Origin: DASXMT01 sp963755985
Lineage (GTDB): Bacteria > Actinomycetota > Acidimicrobiia > Acidimicrobiales > RAAP-2
Direction: 5' to 3'
DNA length: 64,000 bases
Assembly: GCA_963755985.1 (NCBI GenBank)
Contig: CAVWLO010000005.1
Span: 186,001 to 250,000 of the forward strand
The position numbers were made by a program, and so were the translations under genes. The number at the start of each line of letters is the position of its first letter. Positions within the stretch are counted from its first letter, which is position 1. Shown here one piece after another: positions 43,441-52,653 of this stretch. The notes below the pieces were generated by a model. That model had not been told where the DNA came from and ran no database searches. It was given only the letters and a program-made list of their open reading frames with translations.

Positions 43441-43481
43441 GTCGTGGGCATGGATGAAATCGAAACAGGGGGAGGGCTGAC

Positions 43482-44675
43482 GTGGCTGGCGACGCGGACT
43501 TCGATGGCTCAGCCGCGATGCTCAGCCAGGACCTCCTGGCTGATCTGTTCGACCTGGCCGAGCCGCAGCCGAAGTACCGGCGCCTCCTCGAGGAATGCCC
43601 CGTCCTCAGGCCGGCTGACGGCATGGTGGTCGTGTCCAGTAGGTCGGCGGCCGACTCGGTCCTGCGCCAGTCCACCGACTACCGGGCCGGCGGCATCGTC
43701 AACCTCGGCAACACCCGTCCGCTCATTCCGCTGAGCATCGACCCTCCGGATCACCGCACATACCGAAAGATCCTCGATCCGCTGTTCACACCCAAGAAGA
43801 TGGAGGCGATGGAAGCGGACATCACCGCCCGGGTCAACCGGTTCATCGATGCTTTCGTCGATCGAGGTGCGTGCCATTTCACCGACGAGCTTGCCGTGCC
43901 CTTCCCCTCCTCGGTCTTCCTCGGCCTGATGGGATTACCCTGGGAGGAGTTGCCCACCTTTCTCCGCCTGAAGGACGGGATCCTCCGACCGGGAGGCGAC
44001 TCCGACGACGCCGAGGGGCGGATGCGCATACAGAACGAGACGGGTCAGGAGATCTACGCCTATTTCAATGCCATCTTGGACGAGCGAGCAGGGCAACCCC
44101 GGGACGACATCCTGACCGAGCTCCTCAACGCCGAAGTCGATGGGGACAGGCTCACCCGGGAAGAGGTGCTCGACATCTGCTTCTTGTTCCTCATTGCCGG
44201 GCTGGATACGGTGACCGACTCCCTGACCTGCTTCTATGCCTTCCTGGCTCAACACCCTGCGCACCGCGCCCGGATGAGCGAGGATCCGCAGGTGATCCCG
44301 AAGGCGGTGGAGGAGCTCCTGCGCTGGGAGACCCCGGTTACCTCGGTGTTCCGGGGAGCGCTGGCCGACGGTGATCTCGAGGGGTGCCCCTACAAGGCCG
44401 GCGACATCATGTCGGTGAGCCTGGGAGCGGCCAATCTCGACCCTGCGGTCATCGAGGATCCCTTCGCGGTGGACTTCGATCGGGCCACGAACCCCCACAT
44501 CGCATTCGGGGGTGGGATACACCGGTGCCTGGGCTCGCACCTGGCTCGTCGCGAGCTTCGGGTCACCCTGCGGGAGTGGCACCGGAGGATCCCCGACTAC
44601 CAGCTGGCCCCGGGGCTCGAGTTGCGGTTCCCGATGGGCCTGCGCTCGGTCGAGAACCTGCAGCTCGTCTGGTGA
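43482..44675 (+). CDS. Cytochrome P450
   Basis: 397 residues from a GTG at 43482. The I-helix is LIAGLDTVTDS, the ExxR is EELLR, and heme Cys349 is in FGGGIHRCLGSHLARRELR. It is related to the P450 at 41207 (same HRCLGSHLARREL heme loop) but clearly a different enzyme in its substrate region. It has its own promoter at 43404. It is followed after 64 bp by the CoA-transferase at 44740. Confidence 0.94.
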   Translation: MAGDADFDGSAAMLSQDLLADLFDLAEPQPKYRRLLEECPVLRPADGMVVVSSRSAADSVLRQSTDYRAGGIVNLGNTRPLIPLSIDPPDHRTYRKILDPLFTPKKMEAMEADITARVNRFIDAFVDRGACHFTDELAVPFPSSVFLGLMGLPWEELPTFLRLKDGILRPGGDSDDAEGRMRIQNETGQEIYAYFNAILDERAGQPRDDILTELLNAEVDGDRLTREEVLDICFLFLIAGLDTVTDSLTCFYAFLAQHPAHRARMSEDPQVIPKAVEELLRWETPVTSVFRGALADGDLEGCPYKAGDIMSVSLGAANLDPAVIEDPFAVDFDRATNPHIAFGGGIHRCLGSHLARRELRVTLREWHRRIPDYQLAPGLELRFPMGLRSVENLQLVW

Positions 44676-44739
44676 CGGCGGCCGACGGGCTGGCGGACGC
44701 TCGCACCCGGTTGTCGATGCCGATCCGAGGAGGTTGACC

Positions 44740-45969
44740 ATGCCGGCACAACCCATGAAGGGAATCCGGATCCTGGAGGTGGCCCAGTTCACCTTTACGC
44801 CGTCAGCGGGCGCGGTCCTGGCCGACTGGGGCGCGGACGTCATCAAGGTGGAGCACGCGGTCAGCGGGGACGCCCAGCGCGGACTGCGCCTGGGCACCGG
44901 TGGGGCGGCCGCCGGCTCGTTCCAGCCCTTGATGGAGCACCCGAACCGGGGTAAGCGGAGCGTCGGACTGGCGCTCGAGACCGAGGGCGGCCGCGGGGTT
45001 CTCTACGAGCTGGTCAAGCGCAGCGACGTCTTCGTTGTGAACTTCCTTCCTGATGCCCGACGGCGCCTCGGTATCGACGTCGACGATATCCGCACCGTCA
45101 ATCCCTCGATCATCTACGTGCGGGGCAGCGCGCACGGGCAACGCGGCCCGGACGCGGAGAGCGGCGGCTACGACTCGGCCACCTTCTGGTCGCGGTCCGG
45201 GAGTGCGATGGGGGCGACGCCACCGGACGCCGGCCGGGTGATCGGCATGCCCGCCGGTGCCTATGGCGACTCGATCGGGGGCATGACCATCGCCGGCGGG
45301 ATCGCCGCCGCCCTGTTGGCCCGCGATCGTACCGGCGAGCCGTCGGTGGTCGACGTGTCGCTCATGAGTGTGGGCATCTGGGCCATGGGCTTGTCGGTGA
45401 ATATCGCCATGCTCGTGGGCCAGGACTTGCCGGTTCCTCCACTGGACGCTCCGCCCAATCTGCCCGTCAACCCGACGATCGGGAACTTCAGGACGTCCGA
45501 CGGACGATGGATAAACCTCACCATGCTCCAACCCGGTCGATACTGGGCTGACCTCTGCCAGCATCTCGGCGTACCCGAGCTCATCGACGACGAGCGCTTC
45601 GATTCGGCCGAGAAGCTCATGGAGCACGCCGACGAGGCGGGTCGGCTCGTCGCCGAGCAAATTGCCGCCCGGCCCTATGCCGAATGGTTGAAGACCTTCC
45701 AGACCCTGGCCGGACAATGGGCGCCCAACCAGACGCCACTGGAACTGGCCGAGGACCCACAGGTCCTGGCTAACGGCTATGTGCTCGAGGTCACCGACAC
45801 CGATGGGACCAAGAGACGCCTGGTGGCCAATCCAGTGCAGTTCGACGAGACCCCGCCCACCATCACCAGGGCCCCGCAGTTCGCCGAGCACACGGACGAG
45901 ATCTTGCGGGAGATCGGGTGGGCCGAGGAGGACATCATCCGACTCAAGCTCGACGGCGCCGTCACCTGA
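44740..45969 (+). CDS. Family III CoA-transferase (CaiB/BaiF)
   Basis: 409 residues from ATG 44740 with GAGGAGG upstream; the open frame before it is inside the P450 and not coding. KGIRILEVAQFTFTPSAGAV starts the domain. The catalytic Asp is Asp177 in AYGDSIGG, before the conserved GIAAALLARDRTGEPSVVDV. Single-domain length, normal. It should attach CoA to an acid made in the P450 branch using another acyl-CoA as donor. It converges with the P450 at 45962 and overlaps it by 8 bp. Confidence 0.93.
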   Translation: MPAQPMKGIRILEVAQFTFTPSAGAVLADWGADVIKVEHAVSGDAQRGLRLGTGGAAAGSFQPLMEHPNRGKRSVGLALETEGGRGVLYELVKRSDVFVVNFLPDARRRLGIDVDDIRTVNPSIIYVRGSAHGQRGPDAESGGYDSATFWSRSGSAMGATPPDAGRVIGMPAGAYGDSIGGMTIAGGIAAALLARDRTGEPSVVDVSLMSVGIWAMGLSVNIAMLVGQDLPVPPLDAPPNLPVNPTIGNFRTSDGRWINLTMLQPGRYWADLCQHLGVPELIDDERFDSAEKLMEHADEAGRLVAEQIAARPYAEWLKTFQTLAGQWAPNQTPLELAEDPQVLANGYVLEVTDTDGTKRRLVANPVQFDETPPTITRAPQFAEHTDEILREIGWAEEDIIRLKLDGAVT

Positions 45970-47170
45970 GCTGGCCCGTTTGCACCGGCAACCGCTCCCA
46001 GCCGCGCACGGTCGACGTGTGTGCCCGCTTGGCCGCGTCCCAATCGACGTCCCAAGTCGGGAAGCGCTTCAGCACCTCCTCCAGGGCAATCCGGCCCTCG
46101 AGGCGGGCCAGATGGCTCCCGAGGCAGAAGTGAATCCCGTAGCCGAAGGTGAGGTGGTGACCGATGTCACGCCTGATGTCGAAACGGTCTGGCTCATCGA
46201 ACTTGCGATCGTCGCGGTTGGCCGAGGCTGTGAGCAACAACATGATGCTCCCCTCCTCCACCGTCGTTCCGTAGTGCTGGACGTCCCGGGTCACGTAGCG
46301 GGCCTGCACCGGCGAGGGAGCCTCGTACCGCAATAGCTCCTCGATGGCCCCCGGGATGAGCGTCGGGTCCTGCACGAGGTCACGGCGCTGGTCTGGATGC
46401 TCGGCCAGCACCTTTCCCGTCCAGCCGATGAGACGGGTCGTCGTCTCGTTCCCGGCCGCGGCGATCAACCCGACGTAGCCGAGTATTTCGTCACGCCGCA
46501 GCGTGCGCACCCTACCCGTCTCGTCCTCGAACTCGGCGTTCAACAGGTCGGTCATCAGGTCGTCGGAGGGGTGTTTGGCCCGCCAATCGATGTACGGGCC
46601 AAAGGCGTCACCCGAGACGGCCGAGGAACTGGTCTCCGGATCGGGCGGGGCGTCCTCTTTGAGAAGCATCCCTTCGTCGATCCGATCTCGGATCTCCTCT
46701 TGGTCGTCCTCGGGAATGCCGAGCAACATGCCGATCGTTCGCATCGGCATCTGTGCTCCGAGATCGGACACAAAGTCGAAACCCCCCGCGTCGACCAACG
46801 GATCGAGGCTACGGGCGCAGAACGCTCGCACCTGCTCCTCGATGGCCAGCATCCGGCGGGGGGTGAAGACCCGGCTCAGCAAGCTGCGGTGCATGTCATG
46901 GGCGGGCGGGTCTTCGAAGAGAATGCTCCCGGGGGGGATCTCGATCTCGTTGGCGATCATTTCGAGGACGGAGCCCTTGCCCGAGATGTATGTCTTCCAG
47001 TCAGCCGAACAGCGCTCCACATCGTCGAACCGGCTCAATGCCACGAATCCGTACTTTTCGTTCCGGTACAGGGGAGCCTCGTCGCGGAGACGCTTCCAGA
47101 CGGGATAGGGGTCCGCGTCTATCTCGAAGTCGTAGGGGTCGTAGTAGATCTCACTGGTCAGATGGCCCAC
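45962..47170 (-). CDS. Cytochrome P450
   Basis: 402 residues from a GTG at 47170 with GAGGGGG 5 bases upstream. The frame is open much further upstream, but that part is antisense to the SDR at 47357. The product reads VGHLTSEIYYDPYDFEIDAD, and has I-helix AAGNETTTRLIGW (A-G-x-E-T), ExxR EELLR, and heme Cys349 in FGYGIHFCLGSHLARLEGR. This GxExTT form and the FCLG heme loop set it apart from the other three P450s. It is divergent from the SDR at 47357, with 186 bp between them. Confidence 0.93.
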   Translation of the reverse strand: MGHLTSEIYYDPYDFEIDADPYPVWKRLRDEAPLYRNEKYGFVALSRFDDVERCSADWKTYISGKGSVLEMIANEIEIPPGSILFEDPPAHDMHRSLLSRVFTPRRMLAIEEQVRAFCARSLDPLVDAGGFDFVSDLGAQMPMRTIGMLLGIPEDDQEEIRDRIDEGMLLKEDAPPDPETSSSAVSGDAFGPYIDWRAKHPSDDLMTDLLNAEFEDETGRVRTLRRDEILGYVGLIAAAGNETTTRLIGWTGKVLAEHPDQRRDLVQDPTLIPGAIEELLRYEAPSPVQARYVTRDVQHYGTTVEEGSIMLLLTASANRDDRKFDEPDRFDIRRDIGHHLTFGYGIHFCLGSHLARLEGRIALEEVLKRFPTWDVDWDAAKRAHTSTVRGWERLPVQTGQLR

Positions 47171-47356
47171 GTCGACCCCCTCGCTCCACAGCCCGCTTCC
47201 GGCGCCACTGACGTGGCCGCTGCCTTTCAGCCAGCGTACGTCCGCACCCGACAGGGGGCAATGGCCAGTGGGCGACGCGGCGACCCGGTCACGAGAGGTG
47301 TCGAGCCAGGCCACGTCCACAGTTCGGGTCGAGTCACCGAGTACCGTTGACCGCGC

Positions 47357-48076
47357 ATGGGCCCACTCATGGAAGGGAAGATCGTGGTCATCACCGGATC
47401 GACCCGGGGAATCGGCCGGGCCATGGCGGAACGGTTTGCCTCCGAAGGGGCTCGGGTGGTGGTGCACGGGAGACGAGAGGCCGATGCTGCGTCGGTTGCC
47501 GAGACGATTCCCGGCGCACTGGCCGTCGGCGCCGACATCTCGGATCGGGCGGCCTGTGACGGGCTCGTGGCCCGGGTGAACGAACAGCTGGGTGCACCGG
47601 CCGTGCTGGTCAACAACGCCGGGATCTCTTCTCGGGCTGCCGTCACCCGCGTGGTCGACGAAGACTGGGATCGTGTGCTCGAGGTCAATCTGTCCGGCCC
47701 GCTCTATGCCGCTCGGGCCGTGATCCCGGGCATGAAGGCGAACGGAGGGGGAGTCATCGTCAACGTGACGTCGACGGCCGGGACCCATGGCATGGTCGGG
47801 TTCTCCTCCTACGCAGCCTCCAAGGCGGGCCTGGTCGGGTTGACGCTGACCTGGGCGAAGGAGCTGGCTCCCTTCGGGATCAGGGTGAATGCACTTGCTC
47901 CCGGTGCGATCACCGACATGATGAGGGAGTTGCCCCCCGACGTGCTCCAGCCCATCATCGATCGAGGCCTTCCGACCGTTGAGGCAGTGGCCGACGCCGG
48001 GCTCTTCTTGGCCTCGGACCTCTCCCGAACCGTCACCGGCCAGGTCATCCACGCCATCGGCCGACCACCGGATTGA
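47357..48076 (+). CDS. SDR (FabG-like 3-oxoacyl reductase type)
   Basis: 239 residues. GSTRGIGRAMAERFASEGAR, NNAG, the VTSTAGTHGMVGFSSYAASK segment holding the Tyr and Lys, and GIRVNALAPGAITDMM are standard for FabG-like SDRs. Two start codons are possible (ATG 47357 and 47369), neither with a ribosome site; TACCGT nine bases before the first could be a -10, which would make the transcript leaderless. Likely NADPH-dependent ketone or 3-oxoacyl reduction. Function beyond that is not visible. Confidence 0.9.
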   Translation: MGPLMEGKIVVITGSTRGIGRAMAERFASEGARVVVHGRREADAASVAETIPGALAVGADISDRAACDGLVARVNEQLGAPAVLVNNAGISSRAAVTRVVDEDWDRVLEVNLSGPLYAARAVIPGMKANGGGVIVNVTSTAGTHGMVGFSSYAASKAGLVGLTLTWAKELAPFGIRVNALAPGAITDMMRELPPDVLQPIIDRGLPTVEAVADAGLFLASDLSRTVTGQVIHAIGRPPD

Positions 48077-48157
48077 GAGCACCGCCGTCTCCTCCCACTG
48101 GGGAAGGAGTTCGTGGTCAAACAGTGCCCCGGTTGGGACGGCAACGGGTCGAGCGGT

Positions 48158-48829
48158 TCAGCTGCGCTCGTATCGCCACCCTCCGTGCATCATGTGCAGG
48201 CGGTGACGACCGCCGGGGGTGTCGAGGGGGTTCCCGTCGTAGGCGGCGTCGCCGTGCCACACGGCCACCAGGTGGTCATCGGCCTCGGCGAGGTGGGTGA
48301 CGAACGTCTCGACGCCACCGATCCGGGCGTCGGCCAGGACCTCGGCCACGGTCGCAAAGGGAGCAAGGCGGTGCAATGTCATCCACGTCGGAGGGACCAG
48401 CCCCACCTCCCCGGCGGTGTGGCGAGTGAGGAAGTCGGACGGACGGGCCCAGACATGGTCGTGGATCTCCTGTCCGTCGATGGCGACCACGTGACCCGGC
48501 GCGGCGGCGACGAAGAAGGTGGTGTCGAACCGCTTGGGGGTCAGCGGGGGCGGCGACCAATGGGCATAGGGGACGAGTAGGTCGGGGTCGACGATGATCC
48601 CTGTCTCTTCTGCCACCTCTCGTGCCGCTGCTATCCGGGCTCTGTCGCCTCGTTCGCTGTCGGCCGCCTCGATCCGTCCGCCGGGGAAGACCCACATGCC
48701 GCCGAACCCGATGCGGGGATTGCGATGGAGCATGAGGGCCTCCACCCCGTCGCGGCCATCGCGGATGAGCGCGACCGTCGCCGCCGGGATGGCCGGGGCG
48801 GGCGTCTCGGATGTGAGCTCGTCGGTCAT
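48158..48829 (-). CDS. NUDIX hydrolase (NUDT19-like, with extended Nudix box)
   Basis: 223 residues. The Nudix motif is stretched by a few residues: VFPGGRIEAADSERG, then ARIAAAREVAEETGI, with the REVAEETG end intact. Such an insertion in the box is known in the NUDT19/RP2p-like group, some of which cleave CoA and acyl-CoA diphosphate bonds. The C-terminal part ends in TPGGRHRLHMMHGGWRYE. Its ATG overlaps the stop of the MDR gene (4 bp). A role in CoA or acyl-CoA turnover would suit the context but is inference. Confidence 0.83.
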   Translation of the reverse strand: MTDELTSETPAPAIPAATVALIRDGRDGVEALMLHRNPRIGFGGMWVFPGGRIEAADSERGDRARIAAAREVAEETGIIVDPDLLVPYAHWSPPPLTPKRFDTTFFVAAAPGHVVAIDGQEIHDHVWARPSDFLTRHTAGEVGLVPPTWMTLHRLAPFATVAEVLADARIGGVETFVTHLAEADDHLVAVWHGDAAYDGNPLDTPGGRHRLHMMHGGWRYERS

Positions 48830-49896
48830 GAGCTCGCCGGTGCCTCGATCTGCACCACCACCCGCCCGATGGTCGAGCGGTCCTCCATCTCCTCGAGTGC
48901 GGTCGGCAGGTCCTCGAAAGGAACGGTCTTGCCCACGAGCGGTCGTATGCGCCCGGCTCGGAGAAGCTCGACCAGGTGGGCATGGACCTGATCACCCACT
49001 TCGCGGGGGGTCGGGTTGAAGCCCGACCCGGGTGACACTGAGGACTCGAGGTAGGCGAGCAGGACGCCCATCAGTGAGATGTTGCCGAAGCACAGGGTCC
49101 GCCCTGACACCAGCGGCGTCTCCTCGGCCTCGATGCCGCTGGCGAACCCGACGACCAGGTGCCGTCCGTTGCGGGCCAGGCATCGGAGCGACTCGGTGGT
49201 CACATGGCCGCCGACGCCGTCGAAGCACACATCGACGCCTCGTCCCTCGGTCGCGTCCAGCACCGCCGTGGCGAACCCGTCTTGGCCATAGTCGATGGTC
49301 ACTTCGGCGCCGAGGCTGCGGGCAACCTCGAGCTTCTCCGTTCCCCCGGCGGTGGCGACGACCCTGGCCCCGGCGGCCACGGCCAGCTGCACGGCAGCTG
49401 ATCCGACCCCTCCTGCGGCCGCGTGTACGAGTACGGTTTCGCCCGCTTGCAGCCGGCCCCGCTCGTGCAGGCCGAGATGGGCGAGGTGGAACGGGTAGTA
49501 GAACGCGGCCGCCTCGATGTCGCTCAGCTCGGGTGGGACGTCGAAGGCCATGTCGACCGGCCCGACGACCAGTTCGGCGTGGGCCCCGGTCGCCCCTGCG
49601 CCCGAGCCCATGACCCGGCGCCCGATCCACGCCTCGGCTCCGGGGCCCGCCGCGATGACCTGGCCGACGAACTCCATGCCCAGGGTGTAGGGCAGCGGAG
49701 GGTTGATGGTGAGGTACCGGCCGTGACAGCCGTCCACCTCGTTGTAGTTGCACACCGAAGTCGACGTACGGACCAGGATCTCGAGGGGCCCGGGCCGGGG
49801 TGGGGGCACGGTCCTCAGATCCAGCGCCTCGGTCGGTCGCCCGTACCGGGTCACCTGCCATGCCCGCATGTCCGGAGTGGCAACGGAAGGGCTCAT
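48826..49896 (-). CDS. MDR-family NADPH:quinone-type oxidoreductase
   Basis: 356 residues. It has the GroES-like start PDMRAWQVTRYGRPTEALDL and a Rossmann motif VHAAAGGVGSAAVQLAVAAG. The structural and catalytic zinc Cys residues of alcohol dehydrogenases are missing, so it belongs with zinc-free quinone oxidoreductases and enoyl reductases. C-terminal AAFYYPFHLAHLGLHERGRL is typical. It is translationally coupled to the NUDIX gene. It probably reduces an enone or enoyl-thioester with NADPH. It resembles, loosely, the protein at 51653. Confidence 0.9.
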   Translation of the reverse strand: MSPSVATPDMRAWQVTRYGRPTEALDLRTVPPPRPGPLEILVRTSTSVCNYNEVDGCHGRYLTINPPLPYTLGMEFVGQVIAAGPGAEAWIGRRVMGSGAGATGAHAELVVGPVDMAFDVPPELSDIEAAAFYYPFHLAHLGLHERGRLQAGETVLVHAAAGGVGSAAVQLAVAAGARVVATAGGTEKLEVARSLGAEVTIDYGQDGFATAVLDATEGRGVDVCFDGVGGHVTTESLRCLARNGRHLVVGFASGIEAEETPLVSGRTLCFGNISLMGVLLAYLESSVSPGSGFNPTPREVGDQVHAHLVELLRAGRIRPLVGKTVPFEDLPTALEEMEDRSTIGRVVVQIEAPASS

Positions 49897-50097
49897 CTGG
49901 ATTGGTCAGCCTCCTCGTGCCACCATCTCGTGCCGTGTCGGCTACGGCCACCCTAACCAGGGGGCTGGACCGGCGCTCCCGAGCGCTGCCCCGGGGGGCA
50001 CGGTGGGCCATGGCGGGCCATGGCCGGGATCACCCCTTGCCGCCGGCTCGGTGATGGGATTACGGTGTAATCCAAACCGGGGGAGGCCGAGGACGCC

Positions 50098-51393
50098 GTG
50101 GGTTGGGATTTCGAGACCGATGCCGAGTTCGCCGAGAAGCTGGCCTGGATGCGTTCGTTCATCGACCGCGAGCTGATCCCGCTCGAGCCGATCTTCGACG
50201 AGTTGCCGGCGGAGGAGTGGCGGGTGGCCAAGGGCTACCTGCAAGACCAGGTGAAAGCGCAAGGCCTGTGGGGTGCCTTCCTCGACCCGAAGCTCGGCGG
50301 GAGCGGATTCGGGCAACTGAAGTTGGCCCTGATGTCGGAGATCATCGGCCGGTGCATGATGTCGATGACCATCTTCGGGGTCCAGGCTCCCGACAGCGGG
50401 AACATGGAGCTCCTGGCCCACGGGGCCACCGATGACCAGAAGAACCGCTGGCTCTGGCCCAACCTTCGTGGCGAGCTATCCAGCGCCTTCGCCCTCACCG
50501 AACCGTTTCTCGCCGGTTCGGACCCCACCGTCATCGGCACGACGGCAGTGGCCGACGGCGACGAGTGGGTCATCAACGGGCGCAAGTGGTTCATCACCAA
50601 CGCCTCGGTGGCCGACATCGTGTTGGTGTTCGCCGAGACCAGTCCGGAGGGCCGCCCGCACCATCACGCCTCGGTCTTCATCGTGCCGGCGGGAACGCCA
50701 GGCATGGAGATCGTCCGGGACATCGGGACCATGGCCCATCCCGATGTCGCCTACGGTCGGCCGGGGAACCATGCCGAGATCGTCTTCCGGGAGTGCCGCG
50801 TCCCGGCCGACCACCTGATCGGCCGGCCTGGGGACGGCTTCGTGCTCGCCCAGCAACGCCTCGGGGGTGGACGGATCCATCACGCCATGCGTTGGCTCGG
50901 GATGGCACAGCGGTCGCTCGACATCATGGGCGAACGGGCCGTCTCCCGCACCTCGCACGGCAAGCTGCTGGCCCAGCACCAGATGATCCAGGACTACGTG
51001 GCCCTCTCCCACACCGAGATCCAGGCCGCTCGCCTCCTGACCTTCCAGACGGCATGGAAGGTCGACAAGTTCGGGGCCGCCGCGGTCCGGGCCGACCTCG
51101 GGATGGTCAAGGCCCACGTGTCCACGGTGGTGCTCACCGTGCTCGACCGGACAATCCAGGTCTGCGGCGCACTGGGTTACTCGAGCGACCTGCCGGTGGA
51201 GGCGTGGTACCGCTCGACCCGTTTCGGCCCGATCGGCGACGGGCCCGACGAGCTGCACAAGTCCGTCCTGGCCCGCACCTTGCTGAAGGGCTACCGGCCG
51301 GTCGAGGGATGGCCGACCGAACACATCCCCAGCCGCCGGCCGGCAGCCGAGGCCCGCTGGGCCGAACTCCGCACCGGTGCGGGGCTGGCATGA
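50098..51393 (+). CDS. Acyl-CoA dehydrogenase (ACAD10/11-like)
   Basis: 431 residues from a GTG at 50098. LTEPFLAGSDPTVIGTTAV is the flavin/substrate signature. In place of the MCAD Glu-Gly-Thr the C-terminal motif is GDGPDELHKSVLAR, which characterises the ACAD10/ACAD11-type branch, so an Asp may be the base. The IVD-type Glu is not present in LGGGRIHHAMRWLG. The other dehydrogenases in the window do not share this form. It is monocistronic, with 200 bp of gap upstream and 259 bp downstream. Confidence 0.92.
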   Translation: MGWDFETDAEFAEKLAWMRSFIDRELIPLEPIFDELPAEEWRVAKGYLQDQVKAQGLWGAFLDPKLGGSGFGQLKLALMSEIIGRCMMSMTIFGVQAPDSGNMELLAHGATDDQKNRWLWPNLRGELSSAFALTEPFLAGSDPTVIGTTAVADGDEWVINGRKWFITNASVADIVLVFAETSPEGRPHHHASVFIVPAGTPGMEIVRDIGTMAHPDVAYGRPGNHAEIVFRECRVPADHLIGRPGDGFVLAQQRLGGGRIHHAMRWLGMAQRSLDIMGERAVSRTSHGKLLAQHQMIQDYVALSHTEIQAARLLTFQTAWKVDKFGAAAVRADLGMVKAHVSTVVLTVLDRTIQVCGALGYSSDLPVEAWYRSTRFGPIGDGPDELHKSVLARTLLKGYRPVEGWPTEHIPSRRPAAEARWAELRTGAGLA

Positions 51394-51652
51394 CCGGGCA
51401 CAGCGCAGAGCCCCCGGCGTGCCGCGGGCATCGAGCCGGTCCCGCCGATGCCCGGCCCGATGTGGTCCACCATCTCGCCGACCCGACGGACCTGATCGGC
51501 GGTAGTGTCGACCGACCCCGGCCAACAGGTCGACCGACGGCTCGACCGTGTCACCGCCATCGTCGAACGTGGTGGGGCACCGTGACCGGTTCCGAGCCGA
51601 CCCGGCATCCGGGCGCCGATCAGGCCGTCTCGGCGCGATCGAGGGGGCGCTG
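51394..51652. other. 259-bp gap without a recognised gene
   Basis: Very G+C-rich. Frames on both strands give low-complexity Arg/Pro/Gly translations with no motif. There is no box of the TTTGTAC type and no clear promoter. It might hold the end of the dehydrogenase transcript and the promoter for the reductase at 51653. Confidence 0.4.
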
Positions 51653-52630
51653 ATGCGGGCGTGGCGGGTGCAGGACAAGGGGGAGCCGATCGAGGTGCTG
51701 CGCTCGGTGGTCGTCGACCGGCCCGAGCCCGGGCCCGGACAGGTCCGGATCCAGGTGACGGCGGCGGGCATCGGTCTTCCCGACGTGCTCATGTGTCGTC
51801 ACACCTACCCCCTCACGCCGCCCCTTCCCTTCATACCCGGGCAAGAGGTGTCGGGCGTCGTCACCGCCGTCGGCGACGGTGTGGGCCCGCTGGTCGGCGA
51901 GCGGGTCATGGCGGTGACCGCCTTTCAGGACGGGTACGGCTCCTTCGCCGAGGAATGCCTGGCCCCAGCCCCATCCGTCTTCGCGGTGCCCGGCGGGCTG
52001 GACGACGTGGAGGCGGCCGGCTTTTGGATCCCGCACCTCACCGGTTGGGTCGGGCTGGTCGACCGGGGCCGCCTGGCTGTCGGCGAGTGGCTCGCCGTGC
52101 TGGGCGCCGGCGGCGGGAGCGGGATCGCGGCCGTCCAGCTCGGGCGCCTGCTCGGGGCGCGGGTCATCGCCGTTGTCGGCGACGAGGACCGGGCCTTGTT
52201 CTGCCGCTCGCTCGGGGCCGAGGCGACGGTGGACCATCGCCAGGGCCCGCTGGCCCCCGCGCTGCGCGAGCTCACCGGAGGCCACGGCGCCGACTTGATC
52301 TACGACCCGGTTGGCGGCCCCCTGGCCGAGGACGCGGCCGGTGCGCTGGCCCGGAACGGCCGGTGGCTGGCTGTCGGCTTCGCCAGCGGGACGTGGCCGA
52401 AGGCCGAAACCCACCAATTGGTATGGGCCAATGCCGCGCTGTTGGGGGTGTTGGCCGCAGGCTTCAGTCGTGCCGAGCTCGACGACATCCACGCCCGGCT
52501 GTCGGCTCTGATCGATGAGGGTGGGTTGCGCAATGCGGTGACCGAGCGGGTCCCCTTCGACGATCTCCCCGCCGCGCTCCAGCGCATGGCTGATCGGCGG
52601 GTCGTCGGCAAGACGGTCATGGTCCCATGA
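51653..52630 (+). CDS. MDR-family NADPH:quinone-type oxidoreductase
   Basis: 325 residues from ATG 51653 (MRAWRVQDKGEPIEVLR). GIGLPDVLMCRHTYPL is in the substrate cleft, and the cofactor motif is VLGAGGGSGIAAVQLGRLLG. As in the protein at 48826 no zinc ligands are present. The pair share the ASGxxx(E)x(K)AE loop, but the two genes are on opposite strands and diverged. It is the first gene of a plus-strand run with a TetR regulator, 23 bp downstream, so TetR may control it. Confidence 0.9.
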   Translation: MRAWRVQDKGEPIEVLRSVVVDRPEPGPGQVRIQVTAAGIGLPDVLMCRHTYPLTPPLPFIPGQEVSGVVTAVGDGVGPLVGERVMAVTAFQDGYGSFAEECLAPAPSVFAVPGGLDDVEAAGFWIPHLTGWVGLVDRGRLAVGEWLAVLGAGGGSGIAAVQLGRLLGARVIAVVGDEDRALFCRSLGAEATVDHRQGPLAPALRELTGGHGADLIYDPVGGPLAEDAAGALARNGRWLAVGFASGTWPKAETHQLVWANAALLGVLAAGFSRAELDDIHARLSALIDEGGLRNAVTERVPFDDLPAALQRMADRRVVGKTVMVP

Positions 52631-52653
52631 CCGACGACCCGGGAGCCTGAAGC

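Noticed and set aside
47171..48082. N-terminal extension of the P450 at 45962 to give a 706-residue protein
   Set aside because: The extra 300 residues are antisense to a good SDR gene and carry no domain. A GTG at 47170 with GAGGGGG gives a normal P450 of 402 residues.
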